Program-made: the position numbers and the translations under genes
In this document: positions 5,532 to 11,854 of the stretch, one piece after another
Numbering within the stretch: the first letter of the stretch is position 1
How the letters are laid out: each line of letters opens with the position of its first letter
The notes under the pieces: model-generated
Seen by the model: the letters and a program-made list of their open reading frames with translations, nothing else
What the model was told of the DNA's origin: nothing
The model's database searches: none
DNA from: Akkermansiaceae bacterium UBA7890
Lineage (GTDB): Bacteria > Verrucomicrobiota > Verrucomicrobiia > Verrucomicrobiales > Akkermansiaceae
Assembly (NCBI GenBank): GCA_002501065.1
Contig: DLRK01000060.1
Coordinates: 4,566 to 16,419 of the forward strand
DNA length: 11,854 nucleotides
Direction of reading: 5' to 3'

Positions 5532-7403
5532 CTAGGAGGCGGCGGTGCGGTCGCCCTTCTCAAGCCAAATCGAAAGGACCGCGATGTCGGCCGGAGTGAT
5601 GCCGCTGATGCGCGTGGCCTGACCGAGGGTCTGCGGACGAATTTCGCTGAGGCGCTGTTGCGCTTCTCGCTTCAGGCCTGCAAGAGACCGGTAGTCAGTA
5701 TCATGGGGCAGAGGACGGGCTTCCTGGCGGGCCATGCGGTCGATCTGCTGGCGCTGGCGCAGGATGTGTCCTTCGTATTTGAAGTCGGTTTCAATGAGGG
5801 GCCAGAGTTCCACGGGGAACCGTTGCTGGAGCGAGGCGGGGAGATCCTGCCAGCGATTGTCCTCACGGCGGAACCAGTGATCGAGCTTGAGACCGTCGTG
5901 GGTGGTCTCGCGCACGAAACGCGTGGCCTCGTCCAGGACTTGGAGCTTTGCCCCGGTCTGCTCATTGCGCCGGGCACAGGACAACCCGAAGGACTGGGCA
6001 AGGGGGCTGAGGCGCTGATCGGCGTTGTCCTGCCGGAGGAGAAGACGGTATTCGGCGCGACTGGTGAACATGCGGTAGGGCTCCGTGCAGCCTTTGGTGA
6101 CGAGATCATCGATCATGACGCCGAGGTAGGCCTGGTCACGGGAGAGGACGAGGGGTTGGTTGCCGAGAACCTTGAGGGCGGCGTTGGCGCCGGCGAGGAG
6201 GCCCTGGCCGGCGGCCTCTTCATAACCCGAGGTGCCATTGACCTGGCCGGCAAAGTAGAGACCCTCAACCCGCTTTGTTTCGAGGGTGGGGGTGAGTTGA
6301 GTGGGTGGGCAATAGTCGTATTCCACCGCGTAGCCCGGGCGGAGGATTTCGGCGTGCTTTAACCCATCGATGGTGCGGATAAAAGAGAGCTGGGTCTGGT
6401 AAGGGAGAGAGGTCGATACGCCGTTGACATAGTATTCCCGGGTGTGGCGACCCTCAGGTTCAAGAAAGATCTGATGTCTGTCCTTGTCAGGGAACTTGAC
6501 AACCTTGTCCTCAATGGAAGGGCAGTAACGGGGGCCAATTCCTTCGATGACTCCCGAGTAGAGGGGACTTTGATCGAGGTTTTCGTGGATCTGAAGGTGG
6601 GTGTCCGGGTTGGTCCAGGTGATCCAGCAGGGAAGCTGTTCCACGTGGAACCCTTCACCGTTCCAAGAATTCAAGGTGAAAAGATCGTCCGGGGACTTCG
6701 AGATGGTATGAGCCAGGAAACTGAAAAGGGGAGGGGGAGAATCACCGTCCTGTCGCTCACACCGGGTCAGATCAAGGGAGCGGCCATTAATCCGGCAGGG
6801 TGTTCCTGTCTTGAAGCGTTCTACCTCGAAGCCCAGCTCCCGGAGGGAGTCGCTGATGGTGGTGATGGGATCGCCCATGCGACCACCCTGCTCATGCTGT
6901 TGACCGATGTGCATCAGTCCCCGCATGAAGGTCCCGGCACTTAAAACGACGGCACGGCTGCTGAGCTCAAGATCCAGGTTGGTTTGAACGCCCTTGGCCC
7001 TAGAGCCAGAAACGAGGAGGCGAACCGCGTTGCCTTGGTGGATGTCAATGCCGGAGGCAGACTCGAGGAGGTGCTTCATGCGCAGTTGATAGGCCTTCTT
7101 GTCGCACTGGGCGCGAGGGGCTCGCACGCTGGGACCTTTCCGGGCATTGAGAAGGCGCCATTGAACAGCGGTGGCGTCGGTGTTGAGACCCATGGCCCCG
7201 CCCAGGGCATCGATTTCACGAACCATGTGCCCCTTCCCAAGACCCCCGATTGCAGGGTTACAACTCATCTGGCCGATCGTATCGAGGTTCTGGGTCAGAA
7301 CCGCGACCTGGCACCCCAGACGAGCGGCGGCGAAGGCGGCTTCCAGGCCAGCGTGTCCTGCGCCAATGACCAGGACATCGTATTCTTTGGGATAGCGGAA
7401 CAT
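5532..7403 (-). CDS. mnmG: tRNA uridine-34 5-carboxymethylaminomethyl modification enzyme MnmG (GidA)
   Basis: A 623-residue protein, close to the E. coli length. With MnmE it installs the carboxymethylaminomethyl group at wobble uridine 34 of tRNAs in an FAD- and folate-dependent reaction. Seen: the FAD-binding dinucleotide motif VIGAGHAGLEAA (GAGHAG at 14-19); QMSCNPAIGGLGKGH with the conserved C48; PRYCPSIEDK with the second conserved C294; the later INGTSGYEEA-type block (here VNGTSGYEEAAGQGLL); and EPYRMFTSRAEYRLLLRQDNAD. The C-terminal helical domain that contacts MnmE and tRNA is present. The ATG at 7403 has GAGG five nt upstream. Codons 252-256 (FHVEQ) form a perfect parS palindrome. 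In many bacteria this gene (gidA) lies beside the replication origin with rsmG, parA and parB; those are absent here, and convergent ribD follows instead. mnmE is not in the window. Confidence 0.97.
   Translation of the reverse strand: MFRYPKEYDVLVIGAGHAGLEAAFAAARLGCQVAVLTQNLDTIGQMSCNPAIGGLGKGHMVREIDALGGAMGLNTDATAVQWRLLNARKGPSVRAPRAQCDKKAYQLRMKHLLESASGIDIHQGNAVRLLVSGSRAKGVQTNLDLELSSRAVVLSAGTFMRGLMHIGQQHEQGGRMGDPITTISDSLRELGFEVERFKTGTPCRINGRSLDLTRCERQDGDSPPPLFSFLAHTISKSPDDLFTLNSWNGEGFHVEQLPCWITWTNPDTHLQIHENLDQSPLYSGVIEGIGPRYCPSIEDKVVKFPDKDRHQIFLEPEGRHTREYYVNGVSTSLPYQTQLSFIRTIDGLKHAEILRPGYAVEYDYCPPTQLTPTLETKRVEGLYFAGQVNGTSGYEEAAGQGLLAGANAALKVLGNQPLVLSRDQAYLGVMIDDLVTKGCTEPYRMFTSRAEYRLLLRQDNADQRLSPLAQSFGLSCARRNEQTGAKLQVLDEATRFVRETTHDGLKLDHWFRREDNRWQDLPASLQQRFPVELWPLIETDFKYEGHILRQRQQIDRMARQEARPLPHDTDYRSLAGLKREAQQRLSEIRPQTLGQATRISGITPADIAVLSIWLEKGDRTAAS
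6637..6652. other. parS: parS centromere site 1 (inside mnmG)
   Basis: TGTTCCACGTGGAACC contains the perfect 14-bp palindrome GTTCCACGTGGAAC. This matches the widely conserved chromosomal parS core (TGTTNCACGTGNAACA), and in particular the CC/GG version known from Pseudomonas. ParB binds such sites to load onto the origin region for segregation. It overlaps mnmG codons FHVEQ. An identical palindrome occurs 873 bp away, so chance is very unlikely. Confidence 0.85.
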
Positions 7404-7501
7404 GGAGTCCTCGGAGAGTTTCAGAGGCTAACATTTGGAGGTCGAAACTCAAGGGCCGGGGCAGAGAGGAAATTCTTCGTGCAGCCTGATCACTTCCCCT
7501 C

Positions 7502-7608
7502 AAGGAAACTGTTCCACGTGGAACGGCATCCGTGAATGGGAGATGCGGAGAGGGGGTTTCGGGACCACGATCCCGCCTCGCAGCCCTTTTCGGGGAAAGG
7601 AAACTGTT
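7502..7608 (+). repeat. 12-bp direct repeat beside parS
   Basis: AAGGAAACTGTT occurs at 7502-7513 and again at 7597-7608. The first copy runs into the parS palindrome, sharing its CTGTT. A third partial copy is present in inverted form (AACAGTTTC, 7918-7926). It could be a protein-binding iteron or simple duplication. Confidence 0.4.
7510..7525. other. parS: parS centromere site 2 (upstream of mnmG)
   Basis: TGTTCCACGTGGAACG carries the same 14-bp palindrome as site 1 and lies 107 bp upstream of the mnmG start codon, in non-coding DNA. Being free of coding constraint, its exact identity with site 1 is the stronger evidence for a functional ParB site. Confidence 0.88.
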
Positions 7609-7760
7609 GATTAAGGCCCCAGGAAGAGCGAGAGGTTGAGGCAATGACGTCGCGAAAGGGGACCTCCCCAAGGGAGGGACGGGAGTAGGCAGGGCAAGGG
7701 AAACGCGGGGAGCGGAATTCGAACTCGAGTTGACGGGATGGGAACCTGGCGCGGCCGCCC

Positions 7761-7809
7761 CCTGGAGGCCATAACATGTTGAGACTAGGGAGGTTATGGC
7801 GCCCCCAGG
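7761..7809. repeat. Hairpin in the mnmG-pyrE gap
   Basis: An 8-bp perfect stem GCCATAAC/GTTATGGC (7768-7775 with 7793-7800) is extended outward, across a small internal loop, by CCTGG/CCAGG (7761-7765 with 7805-7809). This gives 13 pairs around a 17-nt loop. No T tract follows on either strand, so it looks more like a structured RNA or a DNA-binding dyad than a terminator. Confidence 0.4.
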
Positions 7810-7914
7810 AAAAGTGGCAGGTCTTGCGGGAGGACCGGCAGGGACGGCTCTGGAAGGCGACAGCAGCGATCCGGAGAGTCTTCCGGCCGGCACGCCAGGG
7901 AAACACTCCGGGAT

Positions 7915-7944
7915 CTAACAGTTTCTTCTAACAGCGACTAACAG
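7915..7944 (+). repeat. Triple CTAACAG repeat
   Basis: CTAACAG occurs at 7915-7921, 7928-7934 and 7938-7944 (start-to-start 13 and 10 bp) in a 30-bp block. The 10-bp step would put two copies on the same face of the helix. It is not a match to the standard DnaA box. Confidence 0.35.
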
Positions 7945-9061
7945 CAGGATCCGGGTCTCGTCATTTTCAGGGACGGTTAGCAATTGCCCGGAACGATTGT
8001 GGAGGGACGAGAAAGAGGGGGAAGATCTCGGGCCGCAGGTTCAGGCCCGGGAAGGAGAGGACGGTTTTTCTCTGGTGGTTACTCGCGGGAATCCATTGGG
8101 TGGGGGCAACTCCGAAATGAAAACGAATCGCAGGGGTGCGGGAATGGAAGATGGCCCGAAGTCGCGAAGAAAGGAACAGGCGATTAGTCAGGCGGCCCGG
8201 GAGCCCCAACTATTCAGGTGCTACTCTGGAGTCGAGATAGAAAACATGAGCTCCCTCTGGCGGCGGTTAAATCGACAGTGGGTGTAACGGCGGGACTTAC
8301 TCTCGACGAAGCAATCTCGGGGGAAATCCTAATAATAGTGGATTGCCTTTCTCGCGGCTCCAATTAACCGCAGGTTTCGGCAGAGACGCGGGAGCTAAAA
8401 AATTAGGACTGAGTAATTCTCTGCCCTCGGGAAAGCCGCAGAAGCCGAGAAGGGACTGCCTTTGAATTGCGGTTATTCAGGGGAAGCAGGGTCATGCCAA
8501 TGCCCAATTAAAATTTGGGAGACATCGGTATGTTGGCTCAGACCATGTTACCGCAGACGCTTGGTTCAACATTGTCGCTGCTGATGGGCAGAAGAGCGCC
8601 AAGCCGAAGATGTCTCATTGGGCCAAGGACTCCCTGCCCCCCGTCCCGCCCAGGACCCTCTAACAAATCGCCGAAACTCAAGCACTCTCCAGAGACATGA
8701 TCAAAAAGAACCTCGAGTTATTAAAGTGATTCCCTCGGCGTTAATTGAGGCGCATTGCCGATCCAAATGGCTGCTTGTAGAAGGGCTTCTCCATGCCTTG
8801 GGTGCATCAGGCGTGATTGGTCTGTCACTTCCCCCGGCGTTGTCCCCGTCCGGTGGGGCGAGCGGACCCAGGCGACAACGGCATACCCACGGCGCTGGAG
8901 GCAGAGCACCCTGTTGCGCCAGGAAGAAAAAATATTAATGGATCCTTCAAGACGACTGTCCCCGCGATTGCCACGTCCGCAAATTCCAATCCTGCGAATA
9001 GGAAAAGAACATGGTGTTACGCCTCGACAGGTTTCGCGAAGGTGCAGGAGAGGAAGCCGGA

Positions 9062-9634
9062 TCAGCTCCCCAGGAGATCGGTGCGGGTGAAAAGAGAGAG
9101 CACTTCAATGCCCCGTTCCTCCAGCGCCTGACGACCGCCCTCCTCGCGATCGACCAGGACGAAGGCAAAGAGCACCTTGCCGCCCTCGGCCTCAATAGCG
9201 TCAACCGCCTTGAGGGTGGAGCCGCCCGTGGTGATCACGTCATCGACCACCACGATGGAATCACCCGGGGAGAAGTTGCCTTCAATCCGGCGGCCCACGC
9301 CGTAGCCCTTCGCTTCCTTGCGGACAGTGAAGACTTGGAGAAAATCATCGGGCTGCCGTCGGGCGGACTCCATGCCGATGGCAAGAGAAATGGGATCCGC
9401 CCCCAGGGTCATGCCGCCGATGGCCGCAGCGCTCAGGCCGTTGGCGGACAATTTTTCCCGGACGGCCCGCCACCCTTCCGCCCCGATAAGGCGAGCACCC
9501 CGTGAATCAAAGCTGGTCACCCGGCAATCGACATAAAGATCACTCTTCCTGCCGGAGGCCAGGGTGAACTCCCCCGTCCGGACGGACTTGTCCAAGAGCA
9601 GCAGTTTCAATTCCTCGCGCGTGTTTTCAGACAT
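9062..9634 (-). CDS. pyrE: Orotate phosphoribosyltransferase
   Basis: A 190-residue protein that joins orotate to phosphoribosyl pyrophosphate (PRPP) to give OMP, the fifth step of de novo pyrimidine synthesis, in the cytosol. Seen: the substrate region FTLASGRKSDLYVDCR (residues 23-38), GGMTLGADPIS (73-83), the RKEAKGYGVGRRIEG loop with its catalytic lysine region (105-119), and the PRPP-binding motif IVVVDDVITTGGST (127-140). The frame stays open upstream to 9889, but that extension is Pro/Ser/Arg-rich and unlike the family. The ATG at 9634 is preceded by AAGGAAGAG and gives the usual length. No other pyr gene adjoins it. It faces away from the secreted-protein gene, and about 530 bp of non-coding DNA lies upstream. 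Confidence 0.95.
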   Translation of the reverse strand: MSENTREELKLLLLDKSVRTGEFTLASGRKSDLYVDCRVTSFDSRGARLIGAEGWRAVREKLSANGLSAAAIGGMTLGADPISLAIGMESARRQPDDFLQVFTVRKEAKGYGVGRRIEGNFSPGDSIVVVDDVITTGGSTLKAVDAIEAEGGKVLFAFVLVDREEGGRQALEERGIEVLSLFTRTDLLGS

Positions 9635-9931
9635 CTCTTCCTTGCCCCTGTGGAAAGCAGAAAGAGCGGGAAGAGGCGAGAGGGAAGTCGTTGGCAGGAG
9701 GAAGAAATGATCAATCCATGGCCCAATTCCATCTGAACGGCGTGGCCGGCAATTCCGCCCGGATGGCTTTTTGGGTAGAGACCTCTTTATCTGTTGCCGA
9801 TCGTGAGAGGAACAGGCTCGCTGTTCCCGAGCCAGGTGTCTTGACATCAAGCTTAATGGCGTTGGCAGAGTGGGGTGAGTGAGTATCAAGAGGTTAGCCT
9901 CGATCTCTTGTTGCTGTGGAGCCCTGCAAGA

Positions 9932-9972
9932 AGCGGGGTTGATGACCAGGGGCCTGAAGGCCGGGCCCCGCT
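9932..9972. repeat. GC-rich hairpin between pyrE and the secreted-protein gene
   Basis: AGCGGGG (9932-9938) pairs with CCCCGCT (9966-9972). Inside is GGCC-TGAA-GGCC (9951-9962), or alternatively GGGGCC (9949-9954) with GGCCCC (9964-9969). The alternatives are mutually exclusive. It could sit in the leader of either flanking gene; no T tract follows in the plus direction. Confidence 0.4.
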
Positions 9973-9994
9973 CCTTAAGGGGAATTAATAATAA

Positions 9995-10008
9995 ACCAAC
10001 CTGTTGGT
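9995..10008. promoter_or_regulatory. Operator-like palindrome
   Basis: ACCAACCTGTTGGT is an inverted repeat of 6 bp with a 2-bp centre. It lies just after an A/T-rich stretch and about 160 bp upstream of the secreted-protein start. The shape suits a dimeric regulator, but no regulator can be named. Confidence 0.25.
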
Positions 10009-10165
10009 ATGGACATGCCGGCTTCCCGTTAAACTTGGCCTGACCCGTGGAGATTTAGGCCGGATGAGCGAACGGAAACGGATGTCTCTGGCCCAGGATG
10101 GGAGGCAAAGTTCCGACTTAAACTTCTAGCAGGCACCACGTCTTCCCATCTATTTCTTTTCGATC

Positions 10166-11737
10166 ATGAGAATGGGACCGCCGATTGGGATGGCAATTCT
10201 GGCATTGAATATTCCGATGTCCGCTCAAGTTGAGTATGGCGTTGTCGGCGAAGGAGGCACTCATAAGGACTACACGGATGGTGGCGCCACTGCCGGGATC
10301 GGTTCGGCCTCCTACGATTACTGGATTTCCCATGGCCCATGGCGTGCCCCGCCCGTCTCCGGTTTTGGCGATCAGAGCTGGGACAATGAGGGGGCCGTTC
10401 TGCTGGCCTTCGATCCTTATACCGGGGAGGTGTTCACCGAAATTACCCGGACCCACCAATACTTTAATCCGAACGGGACATACAATGGGGGAGGACATGG
10501 CAGCCTGGGTACGGCCGTCTCCTTTGGAGCGAATGGGGGCCTGTACCCGACTGCGGAGGACAACCCCATGCCGGCTGATGCTATTTCCGAAAACACGATC
10601 GCCTTCACTACCGAGCTGCGGCCCAATGGCGGGGGCAACTGGGTGGTGGGCATGTATGCCCAGGCAGCCGCCAATGGTGCGATCTTGGGCAATTTTGATC
10701 CGGGGCATGCCGGGATCAGCACCTACAATCCTCACTTCCTTTCAAATGGCGAGGAGGTTGGTTCTTCGGGAAGCTTTGACGGGGAGGATATCCGGGTTTA
10801 CTGCGGCTATATCGGTTGGGGGGGAGCGGCCTGGATGGGGCAGTTTGGCGGTGCCGGGGAAAGGGGGATAGGGTTTGAAATGGATGGGCACAGGGGCTGG
10901 GCGAGAATTGCTGTTTCCGGGGACCGTTCAGGTCTCATTCTCAGGGAATATTACTTTGAGGGAGCTGCTATCGGGCTGCACCCGGGCACCTACCAGTTCA
11001 AGGTCTCCAGCGACGACGGCGGGGATAACCTCGACTTCGAGTGGAACAGCTCCGCCTCCGAGGCCTACTCCGTGGTGAGCACCGATGACCCGGTGACAAG
11101 TCCGGATCCAAACACCTGGGCCGTCGTCCCCGGTCTGGAAAATCTGGCGGCCACACCCCCGCTGAACCAGCATCGCGTCGCCAGGCCCACGGAACCTCTC
11201 CGGTTCTACGCTTTGGTCGCGGGACCCGTTCCGCCGCTTTTCTCGGATGATTTTGAGGCGGGTCCCGGAAACTGGACCACCACGGTCAATGACCCCGACG
11301 GCAACACCCGGTGGGAACTGGGCACTCCCGCCGGCAGCACCGGACCGCTTGCAGGGGCGGAAGATTCCGCCAATGCCTGGAGCACTAACATCGGCGATTA
11401 CGGGCCTGATTCCGATATCTCCCTCCGTTCGCCCGCGATCGACCTGAGCGGGGTGGGCGGAGCCGAACTGACCTTTGAGGCCTTCCGGGATGCGGATGGT
11501 TTCGGGGACACCGCGGTGGTTCGCTTCCTGCGCGCCGCCGATCAGGTGCAACTAGGACCCGCGACGTCCCTCGGCATGAACACCCTGGATGACGATTACG
11601 TGACGCAGAGGATCGCGGTAGTGCCCGAGGCCCTCGGCGAAAGGGTCCTTCTTGAGTTCAATTTCGGGAGTGATGGGAGCGCGGATGCCTTCAGTGGGCT
11701 TTCCATTGATAACGTCAGGGTGGAAGGAACCAATTAA
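10166..11737 (+). CDS. Secreted multi-domain protein, probably cell-surface or exported, function unknown
   Basis: A 523-residue protein. Seen: a short signal peptide (hydrophobic core about residues 6-18, likely cut near SAQ-VEY). A Gly/Asn-rich body (25-275) ends in HRGWARIAV...EYYFEGAAIGLHPG, like the 'YGWxRLxV...YE...I..G' ending of many PEP-CTERM-type proteins. A module at 276-352 (FEWNSSASEAYSVVST, NTWAVV, NLAATPPLNQH, RFYALV) resembles one common in Verrucomicrobiota exported proteins. A C-terminal jelly-roll-like domain spans 358-523 (DDFEAGPGNW, W-T-x-x-GDYGPDSD, LRSPAIDLSG, LSIDNVRVEG), similar to 'choice-of-anchor J'/MAM-type lectin folds. No catalytic motif or final PEP-CTERM anchor is visible. 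ATG 10166 is the first start after an in-frame stop (10127-10129) and lacks a Shine-Dalgarno sequence. Binding of sugars or surface partners is a guess. Confidence 0.8.
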   Translation: MRMGPPIGMAILALNIPMSAQVEYGVVGEGGTHKDYTDGGATAGIGSASYDYWISHGPWRAPPVSGFGDQSWDNEGAVLLAFDPYTGEVFTEITRTHQYFNPNGTYNGGGHGSLGTAVSFGANGGLYPTAEDNPMPADAISENTIAFTTELRPNGGGNWVVGMYAQAAANGAILGNFDPGHAGISTYNPHFLSNGEEVGSSGSFDGEDIRVYCGYIGWGGAAWMGQFGGAGERGIGFEMDGHRGWARIAVSGDRSGLILREYYFEGAAIGLHPGTYQFKVSSDDGGDNLDFEWNSSASEAYSVVSTDDPVTSPDPNTWAVVPGLENLAATPPLNQHRVARPTEPLRFYALVAGPVPPLFSDDFEAGPGNWTTTVNDPDGNTRWELGTPAGSTGPLAGAEDSANAWSTNIGDYGPDSDISLRSPAIDLSGVGGAELTFEAFRDADGFGDTAVVRFLRAADQVQLGPATSLGMNTLDDDYVTQRIAVVPEALGERVLLEFNFGSDGSADAFSGLSIDNVRVEGTN

Positions 11738-11754
11738 GGACAAGCACCTGCCTG

Positions 11755-11831
11755 ATTCCGGTAATGGACCGGGGGAAGGGTCCCCGCCATATGGCCCTCG
11801 GGCCTCCGCCCCGTCGCCCTTCTACCGGAAT
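11755..11831. repeat. 77-bp structured element bounded by a 9-bp inverted repeat
   Basis: ATTCCGGTA (11755-11763) and TACCGGAAT (11823-11831) are perfect inverted copies. Between them lie ATGG-AC-CGGGG...CCCCG-CCAT and GGCCC-TC-GGGCC, both able to fold. The element begins 17 nt after the secreted-protein stop. It may be a terminator-like 3' structure or one copy of a dispersed palindromic repeat; no second copy is in the window. Confidence 0.45.
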
Positions 11832-11854
11832 GACGGTTCGGGCGCCTCCCTGGG

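Larger units (their letters stand above)
7404..9061. other. 1.66-kb coding-free region between mnmG and pyrE, rich in dyads
   Basis: No reading frame here resembles a protein; the candidates are Arg/Pro/Ser-rich low-complexity translations with poor starts. I see no tRNA, rRNA, tmRNA, RNase P or signal-recognition RNA signature. What it does hold is a parS site and many perfect hairpins: CGGGA/TCCCG (7560-7575), CCTCCC/GGGAGG (7663-7677), CCGGA/TCCGG (7871-7886), CGGGCC/GGCCCG (8029-8049) and CCCAA/TTGGG (8503-8519). A perfect 10-bp palindrome, AACTCGAGTT, is at 7722-7731. The motif GCGGTTA occurs at 8263 and 8469 and inverted at 8365. Its left end must hold the mnmG promoter. Candidate roles are origin or centromere DNA, a structured RNA, or a decayed gene; the sequence alone does not decide. 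Confidence 0.6.
9635..10165. other. Divergent intergenic region between pyrE and the secreted-protein gene
   Basis: About 530 bp that should hold the promoters for both genes. I see a 6-bp dyad CAAGAG/CTCTTG (9887-9910), a GC-rich branched hairpin (9932-9972), an A/T-rich patch (9981-9995) and a 14-bp operator-like palindrome (9995-10008). No clear promoter pair or known riboswitch core was recognised. Confidence 0.5.

Noticed and set aside
5658..6362. 234-codon antisense frame over mnmG
   Set aside because: Shadow of the mnmG codon pattern; its Gly/Glu/Val-rich translation has no family features.
7711..7735. tRNA T-arm-like GGAATTCGAACTC
   Set aside because: The flanks do not form a T stem, and no acceptor or anticodon arms can be built around it; it is a restriction-site-like palindrome.
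7490..7906. Open frames on the minus strand upstream of mnmG (also one running 7893-7258 into mnmG)
   Set aside because: Their translations are Arg/Pro/Ser-rich with no recognisable motif, they overlap parS and several hairpins, and they have no good ribosome binding site.
7404..9061. Possible oriC with DnaA boxes
   Set aside because: Reading both strands by eye I found no TTATCCACA-like 9-mers in a cluster and no strong A/T-rich unwinding block, so only proximity to the origin is claimed, not the origin itself.
8515..9131. Several plus-strand frames between the parS region and pyrE
   Set aside because: Overlapping frames of similar length with low-complexity Arg/Pro/Ser translations and no start signals; none stands out as a gene.
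9635..9889. N-terminal extension of pyrE
   Set aside because: The frame is open, but the sequence is Pro/Ser/Arg-rich and unlike the family, while ATG 9634 has a ribosome binding site and gives the normal length.

Overview
The window is a piece of bacterial chromosome, GC-rich by eye, carrying mostly housekeeping genes. A member of the Verrucomicrobiota (Opitutae-like) fits best. The main reason is the secreted protein at the right end, which combines a 'GWARIAV...EGAAIGLHPG' PEP-CTERM-like body with a 'FEWNSSASEAYSVVST...NTWAVV' module that I associate with that phylum. The DUF6580-type membrane protein and the alpha/beta-type pyruvate dehydrogenase E1 are compatible with it. This assignment is inference, because the window has no rRNA or other phylogenetic marker gene.

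Layout, left to right. Positions 1-3793 are all on the minus strand and form the pyruvate dehydrogenase block. In transcription order it holds a DUF6580-like membrane protein (3793-3221), pdhA/E1-alpha (3140-2052), pdhB/E1-beta (2036-1053), a terminator-like hairpin, a small cysteine-rich lipoprotein (908-540), a second and very clean terminator hairpin, and the start of the E2 gene (374, running off the left edge). PdhA and PdhB form the E1 heterotetramer that decarboxylates pyruvate and acetylates the lipoyl domain of E2. The intervening lipoprotein and two terminators split the E1 and E2 genes into separate units. A 450-bp divergent gap then leads to ribD on the plus strand (riboflavin synthesis). 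ribD converges on mnmG (minus strand, tRNA U34 modification) across a gap holding a long compound hairpin.

The most informative non-genic feature is a pair of identical 14-bp palindromes, GTTCCACGTGGAAC, one inside mnmG (6638-6651) and one 107 bp upstream of its start (7511-7524). They match the core of the chromosomal centromere site parS, bound by ParB. Together with mnmG (gidA), a classic origin-proximal gene, this suggests the window lies near the replication origin. Beyond the second parS is an unusually long coding-free stretch (about 1.66 kb between mnmG and pyrE) rich in hairpins and short repeats. I saw no DnaA-box cluster, tRNA or rRNA in it.

The right end holds pyrE (minus strand, pyrimidine synthesis), a 530-bp divergent gap with a hairpin and an operator-like palindrome, and a 523-residue secreted multi-domain protein (plus strand). 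After it comes a 77-bp element bounded by a perfect 9-bp inverted repeat. I see no transposase, CRISPR array, phage gene or recognisable defence system. The unusual content lies in the non-coding DNA.
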